Shown one piece after another: positions 1-12,800 of a DNA stretch of 64,000 bases. Below the pieces are notes generated by a model, which saw only the letters and a list, made by a program, of their open reading frames with translations, did not search any database and was not told the DNA's origin. Both the position numbers and the translations under genes were made by a program. Location: contig OX344749.2 of assembly GCA_947034885.2 (NCBI GenBank), positions 36,227,682-36,291,681 of the forward strand, read 5' to 3'. The number at the start of each line of letters is the position of its first letter. Position 1 is the first letter of the stretch. This DNA is from Thuidium tamariscinum (Eukaryota; Streptophyta; Bryopsida; Hypnales; Thuidiaceae).

Positions 1-175
1 TTCATAACTAATTCCATGAAGGTCCAAAAAATATGAAATGACTTGAGTTAGATGCCAATTCCATTTTTCTTACCACGAAAATTTATTAAAAAATGTTTTA
101 AGGAGTTTAGCTTCCCCAAAATGCAAATCAGCTGGTAAAGGGTTGCTTTTACAACCCCCTATCTTTGAGGGCTTT
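1..175 (-). mobile_element. Truncated copy of main MITE family
   Basis: Read on the minus strand, this matches the interior of the main MITE family seen at 22682, 23480, 24668, 30554, 32151 and 33206. Shared blocks include GACATCTAAC-type, TTTCATATTTTT and GGAATTAGTTAT segments in the same order, and the AGCTGATT..GCATTT block shared with the copies at 24668 and 32151. The window edge cuts it. No coding capacity. Confidence 0.7.
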
Positions 176-1013
176 CCCATTTGTTAAAAAAAGTTTAAAT
201 TAAAATTAAAAAATGAAGAAATTAGTGACCGGTGTGGAATAATATCTTACAATTTCCATGCAGAAACATGAGTTAAAAATATGCAACCGTCAAAGGCACC
301 GGCCTCTACGTCTTGCTTTGCAGGTTTTTTATTTTTTTGTCTTTCGGTGGCTGGGCCGGTGGGTGGGAGATGAAAGGAAAGGAGGGAACTGAAGGGGAAA
401 TTTGGAGGGAGCTGAACGAATAAGTTAGCACAGGACAGGATTCACAGGAATCTGGAACTACCTTACCGTGCCAGTGACCCAATTAGCCTTTTATCTAATT
501 TTGTGAGATTTAAAGTAACGTTCCCGGGCTCCGTCCACAGGGCTGCAGCGCTTTCCCCTTTAAAAAGAAAGAAAGAAGCCAGCCAGCCAAACAAACAAAC
601 AAGGCGTTCCCTGACTTTCTGATGTTCCCATTTCATGTTCCCCATCCCAGGCATAGGGTACTCCTAAATTGGGCCGGCACCACTGCTGCTACACATCACC
701 CCGCTCTGGCGGGCTGTCAGCACAAATTGTGTTAGCTAATTTAATTGGGCCAGTATTTTGGGGTGACTTACCGGTCACTTCCTTCGGCCTGGCTTCATTC
801 CCTCTTTACTTACCGTGACTTGGACTGTTTTGGCCCAAATTTGAGGTATGGACCCATGTGCTGCTTCATATTTCCGTCTTGTATAAAAGCGCGAAGAGCA
901 CCTGTGGATGCAGTGGCCGGGCCGGGACTGGAGACTGGCCACTGTAACACAACTTGGACTGGTATAGAAGTTGAACCTCTTTAGCGGGTTTAAGCTTAGC
1001 GGGATTACTACTG
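176..1013. other. Intergenic, GC-richer patch, no recognised gene
   Basis: Positions of about 300-1000 are clearly richer in G+C than the surrounding DNA and hold short open frames on both strands (463-654 minus, 745-984 plus). None resembles a known family or continues across a plausible splice site. A TATAAAAG motif occurs at 882-889 but no downstream gene is visible; the next feature is a MITE. This may be a decayed gene fragment or a regulatory remnant. Confidence 0.4.
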
Positions 1014-1289
1014 TAAGGTGGGTACACCTAAAAGTGCCACTTTTTGATACTGTGCCTAGTAACTATTACTGGCCTAATCAAATTTTCATATAGTCTTCTT
1101 GGCAAGTGAAAGCACGTTCCAATGCACCAAAAAATGCAGCATTTGGATACAATATGCAAAAGTTATTAATGTTCAAAGTCTGTTTCTAAAAGCACTCCAG
1201 CCAAATAGGTACATAATGGAATTAAGAAATGTACATCAACTATAGATGACACTTTTAGGTGAAGTGCAATTTTAGGTGTACCCACCTTA
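1014..1289. mobile_element. MITE with perfect 20-bp terminal inverted repeats
   Basis: The left end TAAGGTGGGTACACCTAAAA (1014-1033) is the exact reverse complement of the right end at 1270-1289. The element is 276 bp, AT-rich and has no open frame, so it is a non-autonomous DNA transposon. The palindromic TAA/TTA at the tips leaves the target-site duplication ambiguous; a 3-bp TTA/TAA duplication would suit a PIF/Harbinger-type element, but this is inference. The interior matches the sequences around 33549-34745. Confidence 0.85.
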
Positions 1290-4200
1290 TGCAATGTAAG
1301 CTCAGTGGAAAAGCATTTCCAATGCTACACTGTTAAAAGTACAATATGCAGATTTTGAAGTAGAGGTATGTAGACCTCATTCCATGCCAGCCACTTTTGA
1401 AAAAATATGCCCCAATGCAAAGCCTGCAATGCAAATACCAAATGTACCTTCATTGCATTATTAAAAAAATATAAAAGAGAGATTCTACATTACATACAGA
1501 TATTCCATGCAAAAAGGAGAGCCTACATTTATTAGCATGGAAACCAAGATTGAAAAGGTGTTGACTTTCACTAAGGTAGAAGTGTAGAACCACCTATTCC
1601 TAACCAAAGACCCATACCCAGCTTGTAGGATGTGGCTATTTCCAACCTAGGCTAAAAGAGATTTTCAATCAAAGCTTGGAATGTATTTTGGCCCAATTTT
1701 CAAGGTTGGGACTAATAAAATTGTGACACATGTCCCAAAGTGTCATAAAGTGCGTGGGAAGTACCTAGTAAGAAAGTTGTCTCGGCTATGATCCAAATTG
1801 GAAGACTCTGAACATTGGCTATGGGTTCAAAGCACTTTCGGGCTTCCAAAAATCATAGTAATTTCAATTTTGGAAATAAAATTATGAAAAACTTGCAATC
1901 CCCATATTTCCTATCTTTTTACATAGGAAAAATTTGCATAGCCTCATAATCCTCACCATCTGTTCCAAAATTGCTTAAGTGATTCGATATAGATAGTTCT
2001 ACCTTATTGAGTGTCACTTCTAGGGCTCTTCAATATTTCGTCATGTGGACTACTTGTAGATTTGAGCTAGAAAAAGAAGTAGTTTTAGGTGCTTCTACTT
2101 TACATTTACACATTTTCATTGTTGTTTGCTAGGTGGTTTGCAAAGTCATGTTGAAGATGTTCTTGTGTTAAAGTCGCCATTATTAATAAAGAAAGGGCAA
2201 ATTGAAAATTATGAAGGAGGTCTTCTATCAATTTTGAATTTTTATTTAAGAACTAATTAAGCATTATATAAAGTGGTTATAAAATCTTAAAGTTGTATTT
2301 GGTTGAAAAAATTGGTTCTATTCTAATTTTTCTACTTACAATATTGGTGTGATGAAAAGTTCAATTGGACTCTTATACAACCAAAGTAAATCACAAAAAA
2401 ATTTCTTTAGTTTATAGGATTTATCTTTTTTATTGATATATTGAAAGACATTCCTAATGAATATGATACTTTAAGCTTTAATCATTACATGAAAAAAAGT
2501 AGCCAAGAAGGTTAGCTATGACATTTGACAATTAGGTTAGATCCAATGTTATTTCACAAGATATAATTAATTGATTTTTAAAATTTTTGTTTGTCTATTT
2601 ATTCCAATGATAAATTTTAGTTCAAAGTTGGTTAATGTCAAACATAGTAAGTGGGGGTTTACCTACTTGTGAAGCCATACTTCTAATATTTGTCTTTTGT
2701 CTTTTGAAGAGACACGACTTTGAAGCTACTCTATTGTTTTCAGATTTTTTCTAAATAATTCACACAAAGAAAAAAAATTTAGAACCAAATTTGTAAGAAG
2801 TCTTATATAATTGATTTTATATGTACAAATCTCACAATTGGTTTTGAAATGACAAAATTGTATATCAAAAATTAAGCCTAAAAGTTTTTAAAAATATAAA
2901 TAAATAAATAACTATTTGAAGACTTTTCAACTCTATAATCTGTTGTAGTAATTCAATAGCTTTCATTGGAACTCATCATTGTTGGATGTTAAATTTTTTT
3001 TCCAACTAAACTTTGTGTCATGTTTAGTAGTTTCCTCACAATTCTAAACAAAAGTATTCAAAAAATAATTATTGTCAAAGTTATAATAAAATCTTTGGAT
3101 TTCCTTGTCAAAGTAGGTATCTTAATAAATTTACTCTAATAATTCTTTTTCTATTTTTCTATTTTATTGAATTAATAGATATTTTTTAATAAACCATTGA
3201 TTCATTCTATTTGATTAACCTCATGACATTAAAGTCCCAAGTGTTTCTTTAGGAGACAATTGAAACTTAGGATTGCTTCCTATGATCTCAATCTTTAGCA
3301 CAACTTTTTAATTTCTTTTTGAAATGGAAAAAAAATTAGCTTCTTAGAAATAAAATTTCTATTTAAATTGATGCATGGCAATAAAAAATTATGCCACATG
3401 AAGACCAAAATAGTCAAGCCTATACAACCAAATAAGTAAAAAAAATTGAAATAATTTTTTTCTTAAATTATAGATTTTTTTGTTCATATATTGAAATATT
3501 GATTGATTTCATTTGAATTAGTATTCTGAAAGTTATGATGCATGTGCTTTTAGAAGCAATTGTAGCATCTTTTGAAGAAAACAATGTATTAGATCGATTT
3601 TTGAGCTCAATTTTCACAATTTTCAGGGAAAAAAATTGGGTTGACTAACAATTTGGGGGGGTCAAAAACATCATTGCTTTTGAAGCTTTATGGATCTAAA
3701 TGTTTTCAAGTTATTCAAACGTCAATCATACAATCTTGTAGTGTACATGTTGTAGATGACTTGTACAAAATTTGAAGTCATTTGACTACATAAATTGCAA
3801 GATCATAATGTTTTAGTGTTGAAAATGGATGCTGAAATTTTCTTAAAAACACATTTGGAGGTTAAATTTGATTTCTAAACCTAATCAAATGAAAAGAAAT
3901 TATACTACACAATGATTCTAAACTCCTATTCAAACACATTGGTGAAAAAAATTCTTTCAATTGACTCATTGTGTCTACAAAACAGCTTTGAAATGTCAAA
4001 AATCAACAAGAAAAATTGCAAAAAAAACATCTAAAGCTAAACCTCCTTCTACTAGAATGCTTCTCAATCACTCATTAATTCATAGATTAACATGAAATTT
4101 TAGCCACACAAAATAGACTAGTATGCACAACTTTTAAAAAAGAATTATTGAAAATAGACTCTATATGAAAAAGAAACAAGCCACCAAAGTTCATTGTACT

Positions 4201-6282
4201 CTAATAATGGCAAGATTTTGAACTTCAAATTGTTCCCAAACATTCAAAACAACTTGGATTGACATAAAAACTTTACCTCAATAACTATACTTCAAGGGGA
4301 AAAAAAGCCAACAAAATTTATTAAAATCAGCTTTAGATGAAGGAGATACAAGTCCCCAAAGTTACAACCCTAAAATGTAGTTTGGTGAAGTCAAACTATG
4401 AAGTTGTGAACTTTCATTGGCTTCTAAAAAATCAATACATCTTGGATTGATTTGAAAATTTTACGACACAAACTAGAAGGAAGAATGCAGCTTTCCCAAC
4501 AAGTTTTATTGAATCTGAACCTTGGATGCAAAAGTTACATCACTTGAAATTGAACTTAAAACTGTGTGAGGACACTTTTTGTCTTCTTTGTCACTTTGGG
4601 GTTAAGTGCTCAATCAATCATTTTATAGTTATTTCCTACCTTCAAGGGTTGCTTAGATTTTTTTTAATTGAATTTGTATATTCTTTTCTTGTCATTTGTC
4701 AAGTTTTATTTGTGTAGCTAAAAAAATAGCTAATATATACTTTTTGATTTGGACAAAACCTTTGCCAAAGCGTGTGCCAAAGTCAAAGATTCCAAGAAAT
4801 TATCAATGTGGATGGTCACTTTGAAAGAAAACCTAGCCAATTGATATCAAAGTCCCCCCTCCCCTTGCCCCATACACACAAATAAATAATTAATTAAAAA
4901 TAATTAAAAAATAAAAATTCCTTGGGTATGGAAGTGGACAAGGGATGATTGGTTAAACATATTATAGTGGATGGATATATTTAAGTAAAATTTTTGTTTT
5001 TATCAATGTACATCATTTGATTGCAAGGCTCTAAAAACAATCAATCATTGCTCCAATGTTTGCAAAAAGTGGCATGTATATTTTTAATTATTCATAATTG
5101 CATTTGGTCAAATACGTCAAATTCTTCCCTTTGTGAAAATCTGAGATATAAGTCTCTGAAATGATTCTATGTTCTTAGAAAAAAATTCAATTTTCTTCTA
5201 AAATTAAACCTTCTTTGAAGATGTTTCAAAATCCATTTGGTAAAAGTATTTTGAGATAGATTTTGATTTGATAGTGATAGTGATGAATAGAGTCTTAATG
5301 TACGCTTTTTCAAAAATGATTCTAAGAAAAATTACACTTTCATTTCATATATTATAGTTTGGAGGTGAATCATTCATTCATTTATTTTTATTCATTTATT
5401 AATTTTATATATTATTTAAATTTATAATATTAAAATAATACAATTGTAGGTAAAAAGAAACACATGCATTTAAAGCAATAGTAATCATGATTATGTTGAT
5501 TCCATATTTATGCTTTATTTCGTGGCTTCAATTGAAAAACCTCAAAAATTAATGGCCAAGTCATGTTTATTTGTTCCTTTACACCTATTTCACTCTATAT
5601 TTATCAATATAAATACATATATCACTATAATTTATTAGAATAGTTTATTCCAAAGTTCATTATTGGATTTATAGCATTTATAAATAGAACAAAATATATT
5701 AATCCCTAAGACCCTGAATGTTTAAACAACCATTTTTTTTTCCAAATTTTATTTTATTTTATTTTTGAAAAGATTGAGCTGCCTTCCTATATCAATATTT
5801 AAAATATAGATCACTATGGTCAAATAAAATTAATAAAAAAAATAGCACAAAGTATTTATAATTTGCCTAGTGTTGAAAAACTTACTATTTGGAGAAAGTA
5901 TTCATGTTATCATCACCAAATCTTATGCATTTTTTTATAGATCAATAGAAACCACAATTTTGACTAGTCAAAAAATTCAAATTTTAAAGATAGAAATTGT
6001 ATTTTTGGTGAATTTTTGAAGTTATATCTTCAAAATTCATTTGAAGATAATCTAATAAGAATTTTATAATTTTGATCATGTGTATACTTTCTACTTTTTT
6101 CACTTTACATTTTGTGATGCAAATTAGAAAAAATTATAGAACTTATATTTTATAACACATTTGAGTTTTGCCAACCCCTTGGGCTTTTAGGCATTAGTAA
6201 TCTATTAGAGACTATAATTACATTACCTTTACAAGTATATAGTATTTTTGTCTTTACATCAACTTGCAATGTATTTTTCATA
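1290..6282. other. AT-rich intergenic DNA without recognised genes
   Basis: About 5 kb of strongly AT-rich DNA. I see no splice-bounded exon, domain-bearing frame or clear inverted-repeat element. The small open frame at 4526-4717 is hydrophobic and unconserved in appearance and is probably chance. Confidence 0.6.
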
Positions 6283-6812
6283 TAGAATAGTGTCCATGTG
6301 TCGTTGCTACAATCAAAATCATAGTAAAAGTAAATTTCTAATTTCTTCGAACCAAAAATCACTCATAATTCATAACTTTCCCATCGTAGGTTAGAATGCC
6401 ACAAAACCAAGCACGTACCCCTCCTCACCAAGAGTTTTCCAACAATATTAAGAACGTGACCAAGAGATGCATGGTTTGGGAGATCTCGATGTGACAAACA
6501 AACAAACAAAACAAGCAGCCTTTGTCAAGGTATAGATAGAAGACTAGTGTGCCCTATGCCATTGCTTTAGTCAAAATTAAAGTAAAAGTAATTTTCTAAT
6601 TTTTCAATGCACAAAAATTGTGAAACTTGATAACTTTCTTGTTGCAAGTCCAAATGCCACAAAACCAACCTTGTGCATTGTTCTTCACCGAGAGCTTTTT
6701 GACAGCATCAAGAACGTGACCGGTGGATGCATAGTTTGGGAGATCTTGATGAGACAAATAAACAAACAAAACAAAACAAAACAAAACAAACAACCTGTCT
6801 TAAGTTATAGAT
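6283..6812 (+). repeat. Two tandem copies of an about 260-bp repeat
   Basis: Copy 1 (about 6283-6539) and copy 2 (about 6540-6812) abut in the same direction. Each runs from a TAGTGTsCC-like start, through CAAAATnAnAGTAAAAGTAA and ATGCCACAAAACCAA, to TTTGGGAGATCT, an AAAC-rich run and a TATAGAT end. A third copy lies inverted at 61629-61880. The open frames inside are low-complexity and not gene-like. This is an older interspersed repeat whose class I cannot name. Confidence 0.75.
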
Positions 6813-8049
6813 ATGATAATCAAGACCAACTAAATAATTGCAGATTTGTCAAATATTATGGTCTTTTAATCATGTAAAACTTGCTAAATTTATTAGTTGA
6901 TCATATAGAAATGATGAATTTAATCCCAATTTTTGTTTTTTTTGTAGCCTTCATTGCAAATATTATTCAAATTTAACAATTTTTTTTCCAACCATCATCA
7001 TTTCATTCAATTTGACTACATAATGACACTTTTATCCAGCAAGCTTCAACTATGTTAAGAATTTATAAGAAAACAGTGGTCTTAGAAGCAAAGTTCAATC
7101 TTCCTATTGAATTGCTTTAAATAAATGTAAGATTTTGTTGAACTATACATTGCTAAAAAGAATCACAAACTAAGATTCTTTGTAATCTCCATTGACAAGC
7201 ATATAAGATTTTGGATTTTTTCATGTCAATTTTTGAAAGTTAAGAATGATTAAATGTTGATATGTCTCATGATATGTTAAATTTAAAATTTTATTTATTT
7301 ATGAGTTTAGGGAATTTATTCAACATTACTTTATTTTTCTCCATAGTTGGATTTTTAGTTTGTTCTTCAAAGCTTATAATTTTGGTATTTTTATGGCATT
7401 GTGATTCTTTGAAGTACATCCTATGAAAAGACATGAAGGATCTATGAGATCCATTAAGGAAGTATATTAGTCTACACTATTAGTGACCTAATGCATATTA
7501 ACTTGAAAGAAAAAATAAAAGGGAGGGCAAAACAATCACAAGATTCCAAATTTCTACAAAGAATTAAGCATGATGATTCAAAAATTTAAGAAATGGTCAT
7601 GAAATTCAAAAAAACAGTAATAAGTGGATTTTGCAATAGGATTTGAGCCAACTAAATGGCTAGACTCTTTACTTATGCAATCCAATATGGTCAAAAATTT
7701 TCTACTCCCTAGAAGACATTATAAGGATTTAAAAAAAATCCTATATTCACTCATTAAATATTAAGAAATGAATCTTATATATGTTGTAGTTCAAAGCAAC
7801 TCCAACCAACAATCATTATTAGAATTAAGAGGAAAAATTGTTGAAGTAAATTATTTTTCAATTATATGGATTTTTCTTGAAAATTTCATATTTCAGTTTG
7901 CTATTATGATTATATACATTATATAGAGAATAAATAAAATTTCATGTAAATTCTACAAACATACCCATGCATTGAGCTTCACCATCCCAAGAAAGATTGC
8001 AATTTAAATTACGTTGCTACATTGCCAAATGAATTACAAATTCATGCCC
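6813..8049. other. AT-rich intergenic DNA, nothing recognised
   Basis: AT-rich sequence with no defensible exon or element. Base composition changes sharply at about 8050, where the GC-richer upstream region of the kinesin gene begins. Confidence 0.6.
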
Positions 8050-9868
8050 TCTAAGATCGTGAATTGAGATAATGAATTGGTGGATGGATGAAGTTGGCCG
8101 GTGGATGAAGTTGGCCAATGGATGAAGTTGGAGTCCCGCCCGGTAAACAGTCGTTGAACACGGGCATGGGAACCGGTAACGCCCACCCGCGCATGGCCGT
8201 TAATGGCGATTTTGAAAGGGAGAAGGCCTGACGGAGACCGGTCCCCGTCATGTCCACTAACTTACCTTCACTCCCGCAAGCACTCGGCTGCCTCTGCCAG
8301 TCGAATATGGCCATTCTGGGAGGAGAACTGCGCAAGCTTCGCCGGCTATTAGCGCAATTGCATTCGGCATTAATAAAATTTCAATCTCCTGGCCAAGCCT
8401 GCTTAAGATCTTGCGCTACTTCAATCTGAAAACCTCCGACTACAGCCGCGTTGCTTTCGCTTTGGAGCCCGAACAGAGTCTGAATGCGGGAGGAGCAGGT
8501 ATTAATTCGCTGCGATGATCGTATGAATTCCTTGTAGATCTCGTTCTCCCATATTTTTAGGCTGGAGCTGAATTGTTAGCGGCTTCCTCGGGTTGGTGAG
8601 CTGGTGTTCCAGGGCTTTGTACTGAAGAATGGAGCGAATTTGTTTGAGCGCGGGAATTGAGAGGAGAAGATTGTGATCAGCGTGGATCATGTTTGCGCTG
8701 TTAGCAAACATTTATTTCAACGAGATTGTAGATGATGCTGATTTTGTTTTAAGCGTGAAGATTGAAGAGAGTTTTCTGTTTTGGTAGTGCGTTTGCGTGT
8801 GTGATTGAGAGGATTGCGAGAAATGAGAATTGTGTCTGCGTTGTTCACGCACATTTAGCTGAAAGAGAATCTAGACGATTTTGATTTCGGTTCAGGTGAT
8901 TGGGAATCTTGTGACTGGCCAATGCCGGTATGGTTTGCGAGTGTTCATGAATCTGCTTGTTGCAAGATTTGCTGTGCTAGCTAGCGGGCGTGATCGACTT
9001 GAGAGAGGAGCATTGTGACAAAGAGGATAGTATCTGTGGTGCTAGCGTGTATTTAGCTGAAACATAAATCATCTAATGTTGATTTTGTTTCAGGTGATTG
9101 CTCAATCTCGGAATGTTTTGTCAACATTCATCAGCGTGTTGCAAGATTTGGCGTGCGACCGCGCTGGTTGCGGTCTTTCTGTGTGCGAGTGGCATACTTA
9201 AGGAACGGCACTCCGAAAAAGATGCCGGGTAGTTCGATTGGCGTCGAGATTTTCTCTGGCTTGGTCCTTGTCGTGAGCGCTCCGAAAAATGGACGGCAAG
9301 TGAATCCGCGCTTTTGGCATTGAACTGGAGAGGCCCTGTCTTAGAGAATCTTTTGGTGCGAATTCGCGATTTCCAGTTGTTATTGGATCCATTCTGAAGG
9401 ATTTTAGAAGTCTCCAGATTCTTGAGCATGAGAGGTACGGGAGATTTTAAGCAGGTTACTGCAAACTGAGTTCGTTCTCAACCGATCAGGATCTGAGATC
9501 TACTGGTCATGGCGGCCAGCATTGATAAGGTACTCAGTGGTTGAAGGGTGAAGGGAGGGAAAGACCTATGACTGCAGGTGACTGCTGGTCAAGGCTTCGA
9601 AACCTCACGCAAGCGTTGGCACGCGAATTTTACCTTGACAGACACCGTTCTTACCTCTCTTTCTTTGGTTAGATTGGATGTCGCTCGTAAATTTTTGGAT
9701 GCCAGATGAAGGTCTGCATATTTCTAGATTCATTTCCTGTGTGGATCTAATCCTGCGACAGCGGCTGATGTACACCGCGCCCGCAAAGTAGCAACCGAAT
9801 TTTTTTCATTGTACAAGAGCTTCTGCGGAAGTGCTTTGAATTCCTCGCGTTTCAGAATCTCTGCGCAA
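8050..9868 (+). promoter_or_regulatory. Promoter and leader region of the kinesin-4 gene
   Basis: This GC-richer block lies between AT-rich DNA and the first kinesin coding exon, so it probably holds the promoter and 5' untranslated leader. At 8082-8131 a TGGATGAAGTTGGCC-type 16-17 bp unit is repeated three times. Between about 8650 and 9115 a longer unit recurs three times in diverged form. Two of its copies contain TTCAGGTGATT (8893-8903 and about 9090), which could act as splice-site sequence in a leader intron. A short upstream ATG at 9428 opens a frame of only about 12 codons. The transcription start is not identifiable. Confidence 0.5.
8650..9115 (+). repeat. Three diverged tandem units in the kinesin leader
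   Basis: Units start near 8655, 8802 and 9000. Each carries an ATTGAGAGGAG-like block, then a TGTTAGC/GTGCTAGC- or CGCACATTTAGCTGAA-like block, then GATTTTGTTTnAGG-like sequence. Similarity is partial, so this is an old local duplication. Because it lies just upstream of the kinesin start codon it could affect transcription or leader splicing; that is inference. Confidence 0.5.
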
Positions 9869-12800
9869 ATGTGCGAAACAATGGATGGAGGTAATAGCTA
9901 CGATTCGGGGTCATCTGGTGGATCTGGATCCCTGAATACGTCTTTGGACAAGGAAGCCACACAGGCTGTGCAAGTGGCGCTCAATGTGAGACCGCTGATC
10001 ACTCAAGAACGCATTCAAGGATGCAAAGACTGCATTCTCGTAGTTCCCCGAGAGCCACAGGTGTGTTTCATTACGACTTCTTCGATTATTTGTATTCAGT
10101 AGAAGTAAAACGATCAGAGTTGTGAAATTTAAAATCTCTTTCATTGCTCAAATGCTCAATACGCGTTTACTGGTAAGGCTAACTTGTCTTTCTGTTATAT
10201 TTGACAAGTGAATTTGGAGAGTTTTCAGGTGCAAATCGGTAGTCACTCCTTCACATTCGACCATGTTTTTGGAAGCACTGGCATTCCGTTACCGTCACTA
10301 TTTGAGCGGTGCGTCGCACCTCTTGTAGACGGTCTCTTCCATGGTTACAATGCAACTGTACTAGCCTATGGACAGGTAGTAAATCCGGTCACTCTCTTCT
10401 ATGTCTGCAGTGATTGTTTCCGAACTTTCTCTTCTGAAAATGATACGTCGTATTGAAGCAGAGAGTGTGTCTGTAGAGATTCCTATCTATTTTTGACAGA
10501 AAGTAGACTCTTGAAGTTTCGTGTTCATAAAATTTCCGATTTTGAAATATTTGAGAGGTTCCCTGATCCCAGAAATGCTCCATGTAAGAGATAATCCTAC
10601 GAAGTATGCTCCTCGAGAGTTTATACATTGTAAATGAGAGTACCGATATAAATGATACCACAGATGCTCTTATGGTAAACATTGTTAAATTCTAAAGGAT
10701 CATTTTCCATTTTCTCTTCCAAGCGTTGTTCTTAGTTTTAATCGTGATTAAGGTTGATGCGGATTACAGACTGGATCAGGGAAAACCTACACGATGGGCA
10801 CAGCTTATTCCGTAGGAGGGAGCTCGGAAGGAGTAATTCCGAAGGTCATGGAAAGTATTTTCAAGAAAATTGAGACACGGAAGGAAAATTCAGATTTCCA
10901 GCTCAGGGTCTCATTCATTGAGGTATGGGAGTTCAATAGATCGAATATGTCTCTTCTACATAAACAGATTAATCTCTACCGATCACATAGGTAGTATCAC
11001 AGAATCTGAGTGTTTTATTATTCTAAAATCATGCTATCAGCTGCTGACAATTAATGATTCTGATTATCTCTATCGGAGATAATTTACTCGACTTTAACAA
11101 CTTTAGACCTGCATGTCATTTGTCCAATGTAACAGATTCTGAAGGAGGAAGTACACGATCTTCTGGACCTTAGTCCACCTTCTGCAGAGTTTTCTAGTTT
11201 AAATGGAACAAATGGCTTAGCATTTGGTGGAGGAATGAAATCAGGGGCTACTATGAAGCCGCCCATCCAAATCCGGGAGACTGGTAACGGTGGTATAACT
11301 CTTGCTGGTGTAACTGAGACCGAAGTGACTACCTTAGATGAAATGGCCTCTTGTCTGGAGCAGGGCTCTCTCTGCCGAGCTACTGGAAGCACCAATATGA
11401 ATTCGAGTTCCAGGTAGGTGAATTCCACGAGCAGTTGTCGTATCGTCACTTGTGATGAATGATCGAATGGATCTTGCATTCACATAAGGTGACTGGTTAC
11501 TTTTAGAGTGCGTGCTGTGACACGTTTAGATTATTTTATTATAAAGAACTGGATAATCAGTGGAGATTAAATTATCTGTATTCATGTTCTTCTGATGGCA
11601 CAGCGTAGGAAGTTTTAAAATTCTTAATCTAATTCACCTGATTACAAATTTCCGTTGTTGACGTGCTTCAGCCGATCTCACGCAATCTTCACTATCACAG
11701 TCGAGCAGAGGCGGAAATGGGACTCATCCACGGCCAATATTGGGGTGCTAGATGATTGCAGTGATGATTACCTGTGTGCGAAGCTTCACCTCGTTGATTT
11801 GGCTGGTTCAGAACGGGCTAAAAGAACTGGGGCTGATGGCTTGCGATTTAAAGAAGGTTCCTATTTCTATCCATCCTCTTATGTATTCATTTGTGTGCAT
11901 GCAACGCGTTCGTGACACAAATCCCACATGGGATTATACAACCAATTATTATCAGTTTTGAATCTCCGTCATATTCTGGGTTAGTACGACAGTTTGTATT
12001 GCCGTAAGCGTATAATATACGGCCGTTTTCTGCACTCACCTTAAATTCTACGTTGGGAACTCAGCACTTCGGAATTAGCCTTCCATGCATAATGTGAACT
12101 TCGAAGTATTAAGGGCCCCAATGACGACTGAATAGGGCTATTGTTGCATAGTCGGAGGGACCTTTGGTCTGATACAAGGTATACTCTAGGCCTTGCTGTC
12201 ACTACTCAGGTGTCAGTCCTCCAGCTACAATTCATGAAAACAAATGGTGCTTATTTATAAGTGTACTTACCAGTACATTTGTTGTCTCCTCTCAACAATA
12301 AAGTAAATGGTGCCTTTGTGCAGGTGTTCACATAAACAAAGGCCTTTTAGCCCTTGGAAATGTGATCAGTGCCCTTGGTGATGATAAGAAGAGGAAGGAA
12401 GGAGGACACGTTCCGTACCGTGATAGTAAACTCACACGCTTGTTGCAGGTACGTAAAGCTCATACAAAGCATGTATCCATGAAATGGCAATCGTTCCATG
12501 CCCGCAAACATCTATTGTATCCTTTTTCGATTGTTCCGATATCAATGTACATATGCATCATACCTAAAGGGTTCTTCTAATCTAGCCGGGAATGATTTCA
12601 GGATTCTTTAGGAGGCAACAGCAGGACTGTCATGATAGGTAAGTCTCAAATGTCTCATTTTGAACTATCTCACTCGTCAACGTGCATGGCTAAGCAATTT
12701 TTGCATTTATCCGACGTGGTGTTTGGACTGTCCTCACTTTCTAGTGACCTGGTGGTTCTTGCAGCTTGTGTGAGTCCAGCTGACTCAAATGCAGAGGAAA

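Noticed and set aside
9809..9868. Kinesin start placed at 9809
   Set aside because: That codon is TTG. The first in-frame ATG is 9869, with another at 9881.
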